Positions 43,077 to 54,245 of a stretch of DNA of 64,000 nt are shown here, in pieces. The notes under the pieces are model-generated. The model had not been told where the DNA came from, did not search any database, and saw only the letters and a list, made by a program, of their open reading frames with translations. The position numbers and the translations under genes are program-made. This stretch comes from Patellaria atrata CBS 101060 (Eukaryota; Ascomycota; Dothideomycetes; Patellariales; Patellariaceae), in NCBI GenBank assembly GCA_010093705.1, contig MU006096.1, positions 1,235,908 through 1,299,907 on the forward strand. The letters are read 5' to 3'. Positions within the stretch are counted from its first letter, which is position 1. Each line of letters begins with the position of its first letter.

Positions 43077-44536
43077 ATGGACTTCCTAAAGAAGAGTACT
43101 GCTCTATGGGCTCTCGCCACAGTTCCGATTATCCACGCTCACACGCTTTTCACCAACTTTTTCGTCGATGGAGTTGGTCAAGTATGTGCCCATCCCGATT
43201 ATCACACCCAATCCTAATCACCTAAACCAGGGCAATGGCACCTGTATCCGCATGAACGACAATCCCTCCCAAGCCAGCTTCCCTATCCCCAACATCGAAA
43301 GCAACGACATGGCCTGCGGTACTCCCCTCCCCTTCTTTTCCAATTCTCCCACATACTTACCCTTCGAGGCATCCACGGCATGCACGGCGTCTCCCGCGTC
43401 TGCCCCATCCCCGCTGGCTCCCTCCTAACCTTTGAATTCCGCTCCTGGGCCGCCGACCGCACGAAACCGCGCCTCGACTCCTCCCACAAGGGCCCCTGCG
43501 CCGTCTACATGAAAAAAGTCTCCTCCGCGGTCTCCGACACCGCGACCGGCGCCGGCTGGTTCAAGATCTGGGATCAGGGCTTCGACGCCGCGAGCGGGAA
43601 ATGGTGCACGGAGACCCTCATCGCGAACGGCGGATTACTGTCCGTCAACATCCCCCAAGGGGTGCAGAGAGGTTATTATCTGCTGAGACCGGAGTTGCTG
43701 GCCCTGCATAATGCGGGGAATCGCGACCCGCAGTTTTACGTCGGCTGTGCGCAGGTGTTTGTGGAGGGTGGTGGGGATATGGTGCCTGTGGATATGGTCA
43801 GCATACCGGGATATGTGACGTACGGCGAGCCGGCCGTCGCGTTCAATATCTGGAAGCAACCCATGGACCTGCCCTACCCGATTCCGGGGCCGCGGGTCGC
43901 GAGGTTCGAGCACGCCGGTGCCGTCGCGAACACGGTCCAGGACGAGGGGCTCCGGCCTGACGGCTGTATCATGGAGAACGGGAATTGGTGCGGGTTCGAG
44001 GTCGACGATTATAGCGATGAAGCGGGATGTTGGGCCGTATGTCTTCCCACCTACATCAAATCCGACATCGCGAGACTGATCTTATGTAGGCGGGCGAACA
44101 GTGCTGGGACCAGAACCAGGACTGCTGGGATTCCGCGCCCCCAACCGGCGGGCGCGGCTGTGAGCTCTGGGCCCAGAAGTGCAAGGCGCTGAATGCGGCG
44201 TGCAAGGCGCGGAATTTCAACGGGCCGCCGAATAGGGGGAGGTATTTGACGCCCGAGAGGGAGACGATCGCGCCGCCGGTGCCGAGGGCGACGGGTGGAG
44301 GGAGTGAGGTGTTTCCGTCTGAAAGATCGGGTCTGGCTTCGGTCTCGGTTTCACGGGGGTATCAAGGTCCTGATCCCGTGGCTACCGCTGGACCTACTTC
44401 TGCGGGATATACTCACGAGATCTCGGAGCTTGCGCCTGAGGCGACGAGGGCGCCGGTTAGGGTTGTGACGGTGTATGAGACGGATGTTGAGACGGACTGG
44501 GTGACCGTTACGGTTCGGAGGGGCCTGCGTGCTTGA
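43077..44536 (+). CDS. AA9 lytic polysaccharide monooxygenase
   Basis: Secreted copper enzyme that oxidatively cleaves cellulose chains and boosts cellulases. Exons are 43077-43181, 43231-43318, 43369-44036 and 44090-44536 (435 aa). The signal peptide ends ...VPIIHA, exposing His22 (HTLFTNFFVDG) as the N-terminal copper ligand. The second ligand is His104 in LDSSHKGPCAVYM. His178, Gln186 and Tyr188 (LLALHNAG, DPQFYVGCAQV) complete the active site. The first intron lies right after DGVGQ. After the catalytic domain come the conserved Cys-rich region (EQCWDQNQDCWDSAPPTG, then CELWAQKCKALNAACKA) and NFNGPPNRGRYL. A Ser/Thr/Pro-rich tail then ends RRGLRA, with no CBM1. Substrate is inferred as cellulose or xyloglucan. 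The gene appears intact and pairs functionally with the GH7 enzyme. Confidence 0.93.
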
Positions 44537-44793
44537 AAAGAAAGCAGAGCAAAGGACATGGGTAGGAGTGATTAAAAGCGGAATGTTCTCATTTTTCGAG
44601 GGGCTGAGGTTGAACCTTCCTTGGATATTGATGTGCAAGCGACTTTAATTGAAGATGTAAATATTCGATTCTTTTTACATTTACATGGAGTGACAACCGA
44701 ACTACATAGACGCCCTCTACACCTTTGGTTCGGGTATCGTTACATTCATGCGCGTCACACTCGATATTCCGGGCACAGCTCGCCAGGGGATTT

Positions 44794-47044
44794 CTAACAC
44801 CGTTCGAAAACCCTGTACAGCCCCTTCAAATCAGCCACCTCCACGACCCCTTTCAGTAAACCCTTGGTAGCAACCAGTCTGGCCTTCAAGGCGGGAAATA
44901 TAACGTTCTCCAAAGCCCGCAAAACGTGCTTCCGTCGCGCCGCTAACTCTCCGTGCTCTTCAGCGTCTTCCTCACCTTGCATTTGCCCAAGGACGGATTC
45001 AGGTGGAAGCGGTTCGGGGACATAAAACGCGGCTAGCTCGACGAGGAAGGTGTGAAAGCATTCCTTCTCGCTCGACCAATTCACCTTCGGGCCCAACCTC
45101 AGCAGAAACTGTGGGAGTTTAGCAAGAGAAGGCGTATACCCCTTCATCATCAACGGAATACTAAGCAGCTCCCCTTCCTCTGAGATTTCCAGCGCAAAGT
45201 ATTCCTCCAACATGTTCCGTCTGCCCATAAGCTGATCCCTCACCAACGTCACGACCTCATCCCAATCGAGAGCATCCTCGCCAGTCACAGCCTTCTCCTG
45301 CTCCGCGGCTACGGTTAATAGTTCGGTGAGATTCAGCACCGGGTTGAACCTGATGCTGCCGAAATTGCCAAAATCGGTGAGCCCGAGCTGGTAGAAGTAC
45401 TCGTTGCACAGCATGCCGTAGTCGACAAGGTACAGCTTGACGCCGCCCTGGATCGCGGCGATGCGCTTGCGGGCGTCGACGATGCCGACGAAGGTGTGGC
45501 TGGCGAAGACGTCGGTGAGGGCGGAGTGCATTTCATCGCGCACGGCGGCGCGGAGTTCTCTGATCGTGGTGAGGCGGCAGGATACGTGTTCTTTGTCGGA
45601 GTACTCGTATTCGATGTCTTTGAGGGGTTGGGACTCTTCGCCATTGGCTTCGTTGGAGGGACGAGTGGTGGGTGGGAGCATGGAGGTGATTTTTCGAACC
45701 CGGGAATCGGTTCGCACCAAGGCGTTTTCGTACGGTCTTTGGGAGTTTGATTTCTGGGTTGTGGATTTTTGAGTGGTTCTGGGGTCTCTTTGTGGAGTCG
45801 AGGGCTGCGAGTCTTTGGAGGGAGTCAAAGGTATTGTTGGTATACTGACACCGGGGAGTAGGCTTTGCGTTAGGAATGTCCGGCTTGTATCTACTTTGGT
45901 TAAGCCCCCACGTATCTCGTCACAGATAGTCTCGATGATCTCGTCTTCATTCAAGAAGTTAACTTCCCTCTTTGTAGGATGGACATTGACATCCACACGT
46001 TGGGGGTCAATCTCTAAACTCAGGTATATAAAAGGATGGCCACCTTTGGGGAGGAATATCGTGTAGATTTGTTCGAATGCTTTCTTGATAGCCGACGACT
46101 CCACCGAACGATGATTGATAAACAGGAGAAGAGTAGTTCTCTTCACGCTATAATTTGCGTTACTCACCCAACCCGAAGCAGTGAAGCCCCAACGGTCACT
46201 TGAAACCTTGACCTCAACCAGTTCATTTGCAACGGAACTTCCATGAATTTGACGGATTCTATCGATAGTAGAGGCATTAACTGGTACGAAGATCCCCATT
46301 GACGAGTCTCCCTGTTTCTTGCAGGAAAATGCAACTCCTTCGCAATGGACAGCGTATCGGCCGACCATATCCAATATCTTAGCATATTCTTCGCTACCAG
46401 ATCGGAATGCACGTCTTCGAGTAGGTATGTTATAAAAGAGATCCTCAACCGTGATTCGAGTGCCTATTTGGCCTGCCGCTGGTTTCGGATCCGCACTCTG
46501 GCCAGGTTTGGCCGGTACCAGCTTGCCATCCGCATATTGAGCTTTGTATGCACAACTTGACTCCTTGGTCCTAGTTATGATACTCAAGTGAGCAATATGG
46601 CTGATGCTGGCAAGAGCTTCGCCCCTGAAGCCATACGTAGCGATAGAAGTTAGATCTTCGAACGCTTTCAACTTAGATGTTGTGAAACGCTCGCAGAGAA
46701 TCGGAAGGTCATCTCGCTGCAATTTCAACATTAGTGCTCTCTTATTTCCTCATTCATGGTGTCCTAGCTCTTACGTTGATCCCATGTCCATTATCACTGA
46801 TCTGCAGAAGCTTTAGCCCGCCGTCTTTCGCAATGATTTCAAGAGATGTAGATCCAGCATCCACGGAATTTTCCAAAAGCTCTTTGAGAGCATGAACAGG
46901 TGCAACTATTATCTCTCCCGCTGCAATCTTGTTCACCACATCTTGGGACAGAGCTCTTATTCGCCCAAGAGCATCAGTCTGGGTTGGTGTCTTCTTAATC
47001 TTTGAGGAATCCGGTGATGGATTCAACTCCATTTCGTTCCCCAT
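44794..47044 (-). CDS. mlh1: DNA mismatch repair protein Mlh1 (MutL homologue)
   Basis: MutL-family ATPase that pairs with Pms1 or Mlh3 to act in mismatch repair and meiotic crossing-over, in the nucleus. Exons are 47044-46775 and 46716-44794, 730 aa, with a 58-nt intron directly after DNGHGIN. GHKL ATPase motifs are complete: [19 protein letters not shown], then [15 protein letters not shown]. The transducer domain includes [14 protein letters not shown] Ser/Thr/Gln-rich linker covers about residues 345-440, where Mlh1 proteins normally have a disordered linker. The C-terminal dimerisation domain ends in ...YRVFERC, the invariant FERC end that contributes to the Pms1 endonuclease site. Length matches the family. 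Its start codon lies only 172 nt from that of the divergent radical SAM gene, so they probably share a promoter. Confidence 0.96.
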
Positions 47045-47216
47045 TATTGGTTTAGTATACCATCAGTAAAGGGCTATTGATATCGATCACTGTCGAAGTG
47101 CAACCTCGGGAAAATCTCGACGTTGAACGCGTCCTCGCGTTGGGAAACTTTCATCTCCACCCGCACTCACGTGCTGATAAGCTTATCGCTCTGCATGATG
47201 TCAACCTTCCAATTCA

Positions 47217-48482
47217 ATGTCAACCTCAACTTCTCTCTGGATAACCTCCAAAGAACCGCGCAATGCCACAATTACGATGCGCAGACTCCCGCTTGTACTT
47301 GCGAAAAGATCAACCTCAAGGAGATCTCCCACACATTACCCCCTGAATTCGCCGTACTCCCGTCGCAACCTAAGACTCGCTCCACCTTTCCTCCTAGATG
47401 ATTATACACCTCGGTATCAACTTCTCTCATCAGTTGATGCCGCGAAGAAGCGCTCTTTATCCTATGCGCATCTGCGGAACTGTAATCTATGCCCACGACT
47501 ATGCGGTGTAAACCGATATGAGAAGACGGGTGTCTGTCTCATCGGGGCAGAGACTGTAAAGGTCAACACAATTGCCCCGCATTTTGGAGAAGGTTAGTAC
47601 AAAGACTACGGCAGGAGTCCAATTTCGAAGAATGAGAAGTAACATGATGTGTTCTCAGAACCATGCATCCAAGGCCACAATGGCAGCGGCGCTGTCTTCT
47701 TCTCCGGCTGCAACCTGCGCTGCGTTTTCTGCCAAAATCATGACATTGCACACCAGCGCAATGGCTTCGATCTCACGCCCGAGCAACTAGCAGAATGGTT
47801 CATTAAGCTTCAAGAAGTCGGTATGGTTCATAATATCAATCTCGTTACGCCGGAACATGTGGTACCGCAGTGTGCATTGGCGATATTGCATGCAAGAGAC
47901 TTGGGGCTTAAAATACCAATCATATACAACACATCTAGTTTTGATAGCTTGGAGAGCATCAAGCTGATGGACGGGCTAGTAGATATCTATTTGCCGGATT
48001 TTAAAGTTTGGAGGGATAGCACGTCGAAGAGGCTTTTGAAAGCTGATAGGTATGCGGAGATTGCGATGGAGAGTATCAAGGCTATGCATGACCAGGTCGG
48101 TGATGCTTGTTTCACACCTGATGGCATCATCAGAAAGGGCGTGTTAGTCAGGCATCTTGTGATGCCAGGAAAGGAAAATGAAGGTCAGGAGATTGTTAAG
48201 TGGCTTGCTGAGAATGTGTCAAAGGACATTATGGTGCATATCATGGAGCAATACTTCCCGAGAGCTCATGTGGGAAAGAAGGCAAGTAGGTCAAGAAATG
48301 TAGATACCGTGGTTGATCCTGGCGGCGTTGAAGCGTCGAAAAAAGAAAAAGAAAAGGTCAAGTATGAAGATATCAACCGCGCGGTAACAATGGGTGAGGT
48401 TTCATCTGTCCGGGAAGCTGCCGCAAAAGCTGGATTGTGGAGGTTTGTAGAGGCTGCTGAACATGGTGGCTTTAACATTTGA
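47217..48482 (+). CDS. Radical SAM protein, PflA/PflX-like (COG1313 type)
   Basis: Radical S-adenosylmethionine protein of 399 aa. Exons are 47217-47592 and 47659-48482, with a GTTAGT...CTCAG intron joining HFGE to EPCIQGHNGSG. The cluster-binding motif is C143-N-L-R-C147-V-F-C150 (CxxxCxxC) in SGCNLRCVFCQNHDIAH. An upstream Cys set (NCNLCPRLCGVNR, about residues 88-100) resembles the extra motif of the PflX branch. Later blocks typical of this group are INLVTPEHVVPQ, NTSSFDSLE, LPDFKVW and VLVRHLVMPG. Bacterial relatives are annotated as glycyl-radical activating enzyme homologues, but no glycyl-radical partner is seen here and the fungal role is unknown. The first 60 residues are rich in Arg, Ser and Thr with almost no acids, consistent with a mitochondrial presequence (inference). 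The gene is divergent from MLH1. Confidence 0.85.
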
Positions 48483-48790
48483 GGCTGTTGGTTACTCTTT
48501 CAGGGACCTTCCTATCGTAAGGGTAAATTCAATCCAATAACATGGTTTCTTCCCCGCAATAGATATATTGCAAAATGCTCACTTTTTGATCTCATAGTAG
48601 AGGAAGCTTCAATAACATGGGTACCTGTACGGCGACCGGGCACTGTCTGAATTTTTGTTGTCCACAAATAGTCAAACGACCTCGTAACAATCACATCGTA
48701 GATCGAGACTTTTCCAACCAATAACTCCGCGTTCGTAGCAGTGATTCCGTCCAAACAAACCGAATCATCTTCACATCTCTTTTCACGGCC
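48483..48790. other. Convergent 3' region
   Basis: About 310 nt between the convergent radical SAM and U2A' genes. Nothing is seen besides presumed 3' UTRs. Confidence 0.5.
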
Positions 48791-49841
48791 TTACACATCA
48801 GTCATCGTCTCATCGCGGATGATTCCAGCAGGAATTCTGCCCTCGTTTAACTCCTTTTCAAGCCTGGCTATCTCATCCAAGCTCTTCGCATTCTTGATCC
48901 GTTCCTGTACTCGCTTCTTCTCCTCATCTGTAAGTTGCACGCGATATGACTTGCCGGAGGAAATGCCGTTCTCGGACGGGACGTCGAATGTGCGGGACTT
49001 GATGCCCATGATCTAAAACCGTCAATACAAACAGCTTCGGAGATGGAAAATAGCAACCTTTGCGGCTAGTGAAGTGGGAGCATCTTTTGTCCCAAATAGC
49101 TCCTTCGCTTTTTTCTTCTCAGAATCTTTCACCTTCTGAAAGTCTAGGAATCGTACGGAAGGGCATCTCCATAGGACCCAGTATCTATAGTTCTAATCTT
49201 CTTTAATATAGCAACTCATCATTTTCCTTCCGAGAGATACATTTTACATACCTCTCGCGCCGTGACCGGGTTTTCGAGCAGCACCAGGTGTGTGAGCTTG
49301 GGGAATCCAGCAAGTACATCAAGATCGGCAAGTTCGGATAACTGATTGTGCTGCAACACAAGTGTGGCCAGGTTCGGTATTGACTGCTTAAGCGAGGGAT
49401 GTATGCTCGCAATGCGGTTGCGGGCGAGGAGAAGAGTCTGGAGACGGGGACTGAGGGGGAAGTTGGTGAGGACGCTAATGTCATTGTCGGTGAGATCTAT
49501 GCTATCCTGGGCCTGAATCGCGAGTTTGTCGATCAGTATCTCGGACATCCACTATATTGGAAACGTAAGGTAAGACATACACCAGCAACACCTAGATTCT
49601 CGATAGCGGTGATCTTGTGTCCTGTAGTGGGGCAAAGTTTGATATCAATTGAGCTCTTTCATCAAAGTGTAGTATCTGTTCTTCTTAGGCGTACCTCGGA
49701 GATCTAACTGACGTTCGTGAAGTGGATCAATATAGCTACGCGACGCAGGTGATTAGTAGATGTTATAGAATCAGGCATAAGCTGAAGGTGGGCTGCATGG
49801 TACCTCAAGGAGCTTTGGATGAGCTCCGGTGTGAGTCTCAT
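48791..49841 (-). CDS. lea1: U2 snRNP protein A' (Lea1)
   Basis: Leucine-rich repeat protein that binds U2 snRNA together with U2B'' and is needed for branch-site recognition. Six exons: 49841-49804, 49735-49695, 49621-49581, 49512-49252, 49192-49058 and 49012-48791, giving 245 aa with all phases closing. The spliced start is MRLTPELIQSSL, followed by SYIDPLHERQLDLRG, HKITAIENLGVAG, then AQDSIDLTDNDISVL and the LRRs (LQTLLLARNRIASI, LATLVLQHNQLSELADL, LTHLVLLENPVT). The U2A' signature NYRYWVLWRCPSVRFLDFQK and KKKAKELFG follow. The C-terminal helix has TDEEKKRVQERIKNAKS. Intron-rich, as usual for this gene in ascomycetes; two exons are only 41 nt. Branch-like TACTAAT is visible in intron 1. 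Confidence 0.93.
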
Positions 49842-49947
49842 TGTGGAATTTGAATATCCTTTCAAAGAGTAAGACGGATGTTGGTATAATTCGGCTCGAT
49901 ATCGGCCCTATTCGAGTTCAGGATAGCACTCAGTAGTGGATGTGAGG

Positions 49948-50400
49948 CTAGTGGAGTTGGTGATGGGAGTTTAGGTTCGCTTGATGGGGTATCAAATTTC
50001 GCCAAGACGGCCAAATTCTGATGTTTTGAAAAGGAGGGACCACGCGACCCAACTTTTTTAAAAAAAATTCCTCCCCTAAGGTACCTCCCCCCTGGCTCCT
50101 ACCACCGCAACCACCAGAAGCTACACCCGCTTCACCGTCTCCACGTATCTGAATATCCTCAACCTCGGGAATAAACAGGGTAAGATCATGCAGGGTGGGC
50201 CATTCTACGCTGTGCATGCTCGGGTCTGTGAGTATCTGTTTGTCAAGCCACAGCGATCCGAGTTTAAGGTTAACTTAACCCACAGAATGTCTCGCATGTC
50301 ACGCATATCCCAACCCCTTTTCGTAGGTTTCTATCCGAGCCACGAGGTGGAAGAGCTCGTTGTCGACAACGACCCTCTTCGGATGGACCTACCTCAACAT
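49948..50400 (-). pseudogene. Decayed minus-strand coding, F-box-like C-terminus
   Basis: Two minus-strand stretches look like protein. One around 50268-50130 contains LKLGSLWLDKQILTDPS, then MHSVEWPTLHDLTLFIPEVE. The other, upstream around 50395-50310, reads RVVVDNELFHLVARIETYE and lies in a different frame. Style and length resemble C-terminal parts of fungal F-box or 2EXR proteins, but no diagnostic domain remains. A 238-codon plus-strand frame overlaps here and seems less protein-like. The remnant lies directly upstream of the U2A' gene, on the same strand. Confidence 0.25.
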
Positions 50401-52680
50401 CAATTACGTGCATATCGTGTCTACCAGCCTTACCCGCTACATGGGACAAATGGGCTGCCAAATGCTTATTTCTCCTTGCGCAGGGCTATAAATTGTAATC
50501 CAAACGTTATTGGCTTATGCACCCCTTCCGGATCTCCCCTTTTCCGTCGCTCATTTCCACACTTAGTTGAACGACCCTCTATTTGTAACCTGCCTGCTAG
50601 GCTGATTGTACAGATGAGCACTATACTGGGGTTGCGTATGACTTCCCATAGCGTTCATTTGCAATTTGTAGAAAACCCTCTTTTATCCGAAAAGGGCATG
50701 TTTCGGGTGAATACCGTTCGAAAGCATGTTCATTACTTATCATTGAATGTGGAGTTATTTCGTTCCCTATTAGATGGCTTTCTTTGTGCCCTCATCTGTA
50801 CCTGTTCAATACATTCGAGCAGGAAGATTTTTGTCAAAGATAAACGGTCTTGCCCTTTTGAAACTGTAAACAGCGGCATAGACAAGAAAATATTTGGTAT
50901 ATGATCCCGCAGTCTACATAGTGAGGTTATCATTACTTCCCAGGACAGAAGAACTATCAGATGTTGTCATTGATAAGGTGAGAAGAGAGACGAGTTTCTG
51001 CCAGTCATCAAAGAGAATGATAATTGTTCGAATTCTTTCAGTTTATTGTAATTATTCTACCCCTGATATCTGCTCCTTTACAGCTCCGCGAAGAACATCA
51101 CAGTAGGTAAGGTACATTACAAGAGTTTTCATTTCACGTTCAATTTCGGTCTAGTTGAGAAAGCAATTGCCTTCAGGAAACATAAGAGCTTTGTCACAGA
51201 TTGAGTATAGAATAAAATAATCAGTTGTGCTAGTCGTATATTCGATCTATAATTCTTTATAGGTGCGTTCTGGGCTATATGTTCTCTTTAACAGGAGAGG
51301 AAATGCTTTGTCAAGACGGCAAAGATAATCAAAGTCATGATTTGTCACTTACAGATCGTCCTCTCAATCGTTCTATAGTCTAGATAAAGCATTGTACTGT
51401 ATTGAGGTGGTTTCCGCGTGAGCAATGTCGCATCTGATCATCCGATCCGTTGATACTACCCACCCCTTGTGGTTCAATATATTCGAACTACTGGATGCAA
51501 TACCAATACCACGGGAAGAATGATCAATGAGAATATATTTGAAACAAGGCATTCTGGTAGTGTACCTTATTCCTTAAGATCCCACGTGGTCCGTACAAGC
51601 AAGGTGAGGTGCTTCTACAAGCCCCTTCGGCACGAGCCATAGCTAAATTCAGCCTTATAGGGCTCTCCGGGACGGGCCGAGACCGTTGCCGTTGCAAGCT
51701 GTTGACAAAGGACCCGCGACAGAGGAAGTCATGAGCGGGAGGGAGAGAGCACCCGATATCACACACGGAAGCAGCATTGCTGCCGATGTATGCGCGGTTG
51801 CAGCAGATATCCGACTCGGTGCAACACCCGACAATGCACTCCATCGAAGATCTACTTGCGGTGGACAATCCAGGTATGTTGCCACCACCGCTCCGCCCGG
51901 CATCTCGATCAAAAGTATTGACTAACAACAATATCCTACCTTACCAATGCCATCAATCATAGCAATCCTGCGAACAATCAGCGGTTATCGCTGCACGCGC
52001 GGGTCCGCTGGATGCGGCTAGTGGCGGGCTTGGGGGTAACTCCAGCCACTCACAACCCTCACCGGGAGAAACGGAATTTCACCAGCTTGGAAGCGGCTGA
52101 GGGAAGGAATGGAGGGGGAGGGGGAGGGGTGTCACCTGCTTCTATTGTGCTAATCTCCCTGCATGCACATGTGCAGTTTTACCCGAAGGTTGTCGTTTCA
52201 ACAACGCCTGCACTTTCTGCATGATGCGCACTCTGTGGGTTGCGTTAAGCGAGGCAACCCGGAAACAGTTAACGTCCTGGTATCGGGTCGTGGGGTGTCT
52301 GTGGGTACGGGGAATATGGAGTATAGTGTCTAAATTTACCTGCCTAAACTATCACTCTTGTCGTAGGCACTATCGGATCGAACAACGTCGCATCGTATAA
52401 ACTTCCCCAGCTGATTCTAACAAACTCGTTGCACGACATTCGGTAGGTTTTAAAACTGGTACGCCGTGCAATACTCTGCAGTCGTTCAACCTATCCATAT
52501 GCTCGCATACTTGAAGGCGTGGAAACGGAAACACGAGACTCGTTTCTTCACGTAGAAACTCAAAATGAATAGAATTCTGCACCGAGAAACACCGAAGCGC
52601 CTTCTATATGCTTCATATCAGAAAGGAATCCCTTCGTGGGCTTCATAGGCAAAAAACAAAGAGGGTATAGCTCCCCGTAT
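50401..52680. other. Gene-poor region
   Basis: About 2.3 kb without a recognised gene. A 238-codon plus-strand ATG frame (50188-50904) has no recognisable domain and may be chance. TTGTACTGTATTG lies near 51392. Overlapping Ser/Ala-rich frames at 51524-51931 on both strands reflect composition rather than a gene. A G-rich stretch (GGGGGAGGGGGAGGGG type) lies near 52110-52130. Confidence 0.4.
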
Positions 52681-52684
52681 ACTC

Positions 52685-54245
52685 TACCCTATCTCCATCC
52701 ATGTTGATAGGGGAGGTGTGGATCCGGACGACCTCAGCAGGCCATTTACTGGGAGATTGGAGTTTTCAATGTAATGAAATCCGATCGTGACATTGACGGA
52801 AGCACAGTACCAGGGCGGGGGTGATATTTGCCGACGTGGCTCGCCGGGAAGACCGATCATCAGACAAAAGAGAAACCATGCTTGACTTTGTGGCATCTAC
52901 ACCCTCGCATAAACTCGCAAGACCTGAGAGGGGCGGAAGCTCGTCGGTGACGTAGGTTAAATTGCAGCTGCTCAACCGACTCACAAGTCTATGTCATGGA
53001 GAACTGATGAGTCGGATCAGATCGGCCCGAGCGATAATGCCGATATTCAACATTGTCGATCATGACATTGCGGCTGGTTTACTCTGAATGAAGTCCTTCA
53101 GGTTTCGCTTCTGTCGCATTCAGCGTCAAGAATTCACAAGAAACGGTCTCCTTGGTGAAACAGATGATCCTAGTGACCCGTCCAACCGCGCTCGTATAAG
53201 GCATTTGCAGGACGTGAGGATGAATGTAGACTGTATCACTTGAAATCTGATCTTATGACTGGAAACAGGCATGACGTGGTGGGATACCTCAAGCCAGGCC
53301 TATTCAGGAACAAATTCTCTTGGCTACTAGAAGCTCCGACGACGCCGATGGTGCAGAATGAATATTCGTAGTATTGAGTCATCAACGTGGCCTCTCTACC
53401 CTAGGCATCTCTACAGATCCACCCAGGGTTTTAGGTTGAAGTATACATATCGAATCGACGGTACTTTGAGCTCTCTCGTCAGAATGATGGCATGTTGGGA
53501 TTTTTTGGGGAAAGCTCGTCAAGGTGTCTGCAATCGTAGACGTGCCTCTGGATCGACGTGCGTTCACTACATCTCGAATATTGCCCCAGCAATAACTGAG
53601 AGTCATGTACTGAGCTGTATCACGTGCCTCGTACGTAATATCAGCGGAGTGTACGAACCTTGTGCCTAATATTTCTTGGACCAACAGCAATTAGATGGGT
53701 GGGCAAAGTGTCGACGATTCGTGGTGGAAGACATCTATGAACAATCATCATGACCTCGAACACTCTGAATCCATGCTCTTGCGATTGTGGCGAACGAAAC
53801 GACACCCTGGTTAGAATCGGTCGGACTTGAATCTGCATGGTTAGTTTGGGGCGAAAGCTGTGATCATGTTAAGACGGCATGAAGAGATACAAACGAGTCC
53901 AGTGAATATTAGTGGAAATCCACTGAGTCGCCACTGTCCAGATAAGCCCATAGTGGACAGCTGGCTGCGGCGTGTAACATCCCCCAACCCGCACGGCTAG
54001 AGCTTTACTTGACCTTCAAAGGTTGAACGTGTTGGTGGAATGAAGCAGGAAAGTGTACGATGTGACATTGTGGATAGTGTTTGTCGAAGTATGCAGCACA
54101 GGTCACATCCACCGCGGCTGAAAGTTCGAAAGCAGGAGAGTTGGCGTGGTGATCGATGATTGAGGCAGATAAGTTCCTTTCCGGTGTCCGTGCCAGGTCT
54201 GCTGTGATACTTGCACAGTTTGGCACATATGGATGCCTCTTTCAA
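52685..54245 (-). pseudogene. HET-domain gene fossil
   Basis: Remains of a heterokaryon-incompatibility (HET) domain gene on the minus strand, clearly broken, with several breaks. Recognisable parts in order are an N-terminal segment, a linker-like LPTHLIAVGP region, the HET signature YMTLSYCWG near 53600, an LPPLSGLASL segment near 52940, and a region near 52790 ending VNVTIGFHY as in family C-terminal halves. HET genes control non-self recognition in fungi and turn over fast. The level of decay suggests it is not very recent. No other gene lies within it. Confidence 0.6.

Noticed and set aside
50188-50904. 238-codon plus-strand ATG frame
   Set aside because: No domain, and its first part overlaps minus-strand stretches that look more protein-like. 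It is kept only as an uncertain frame within the gene-poor region.
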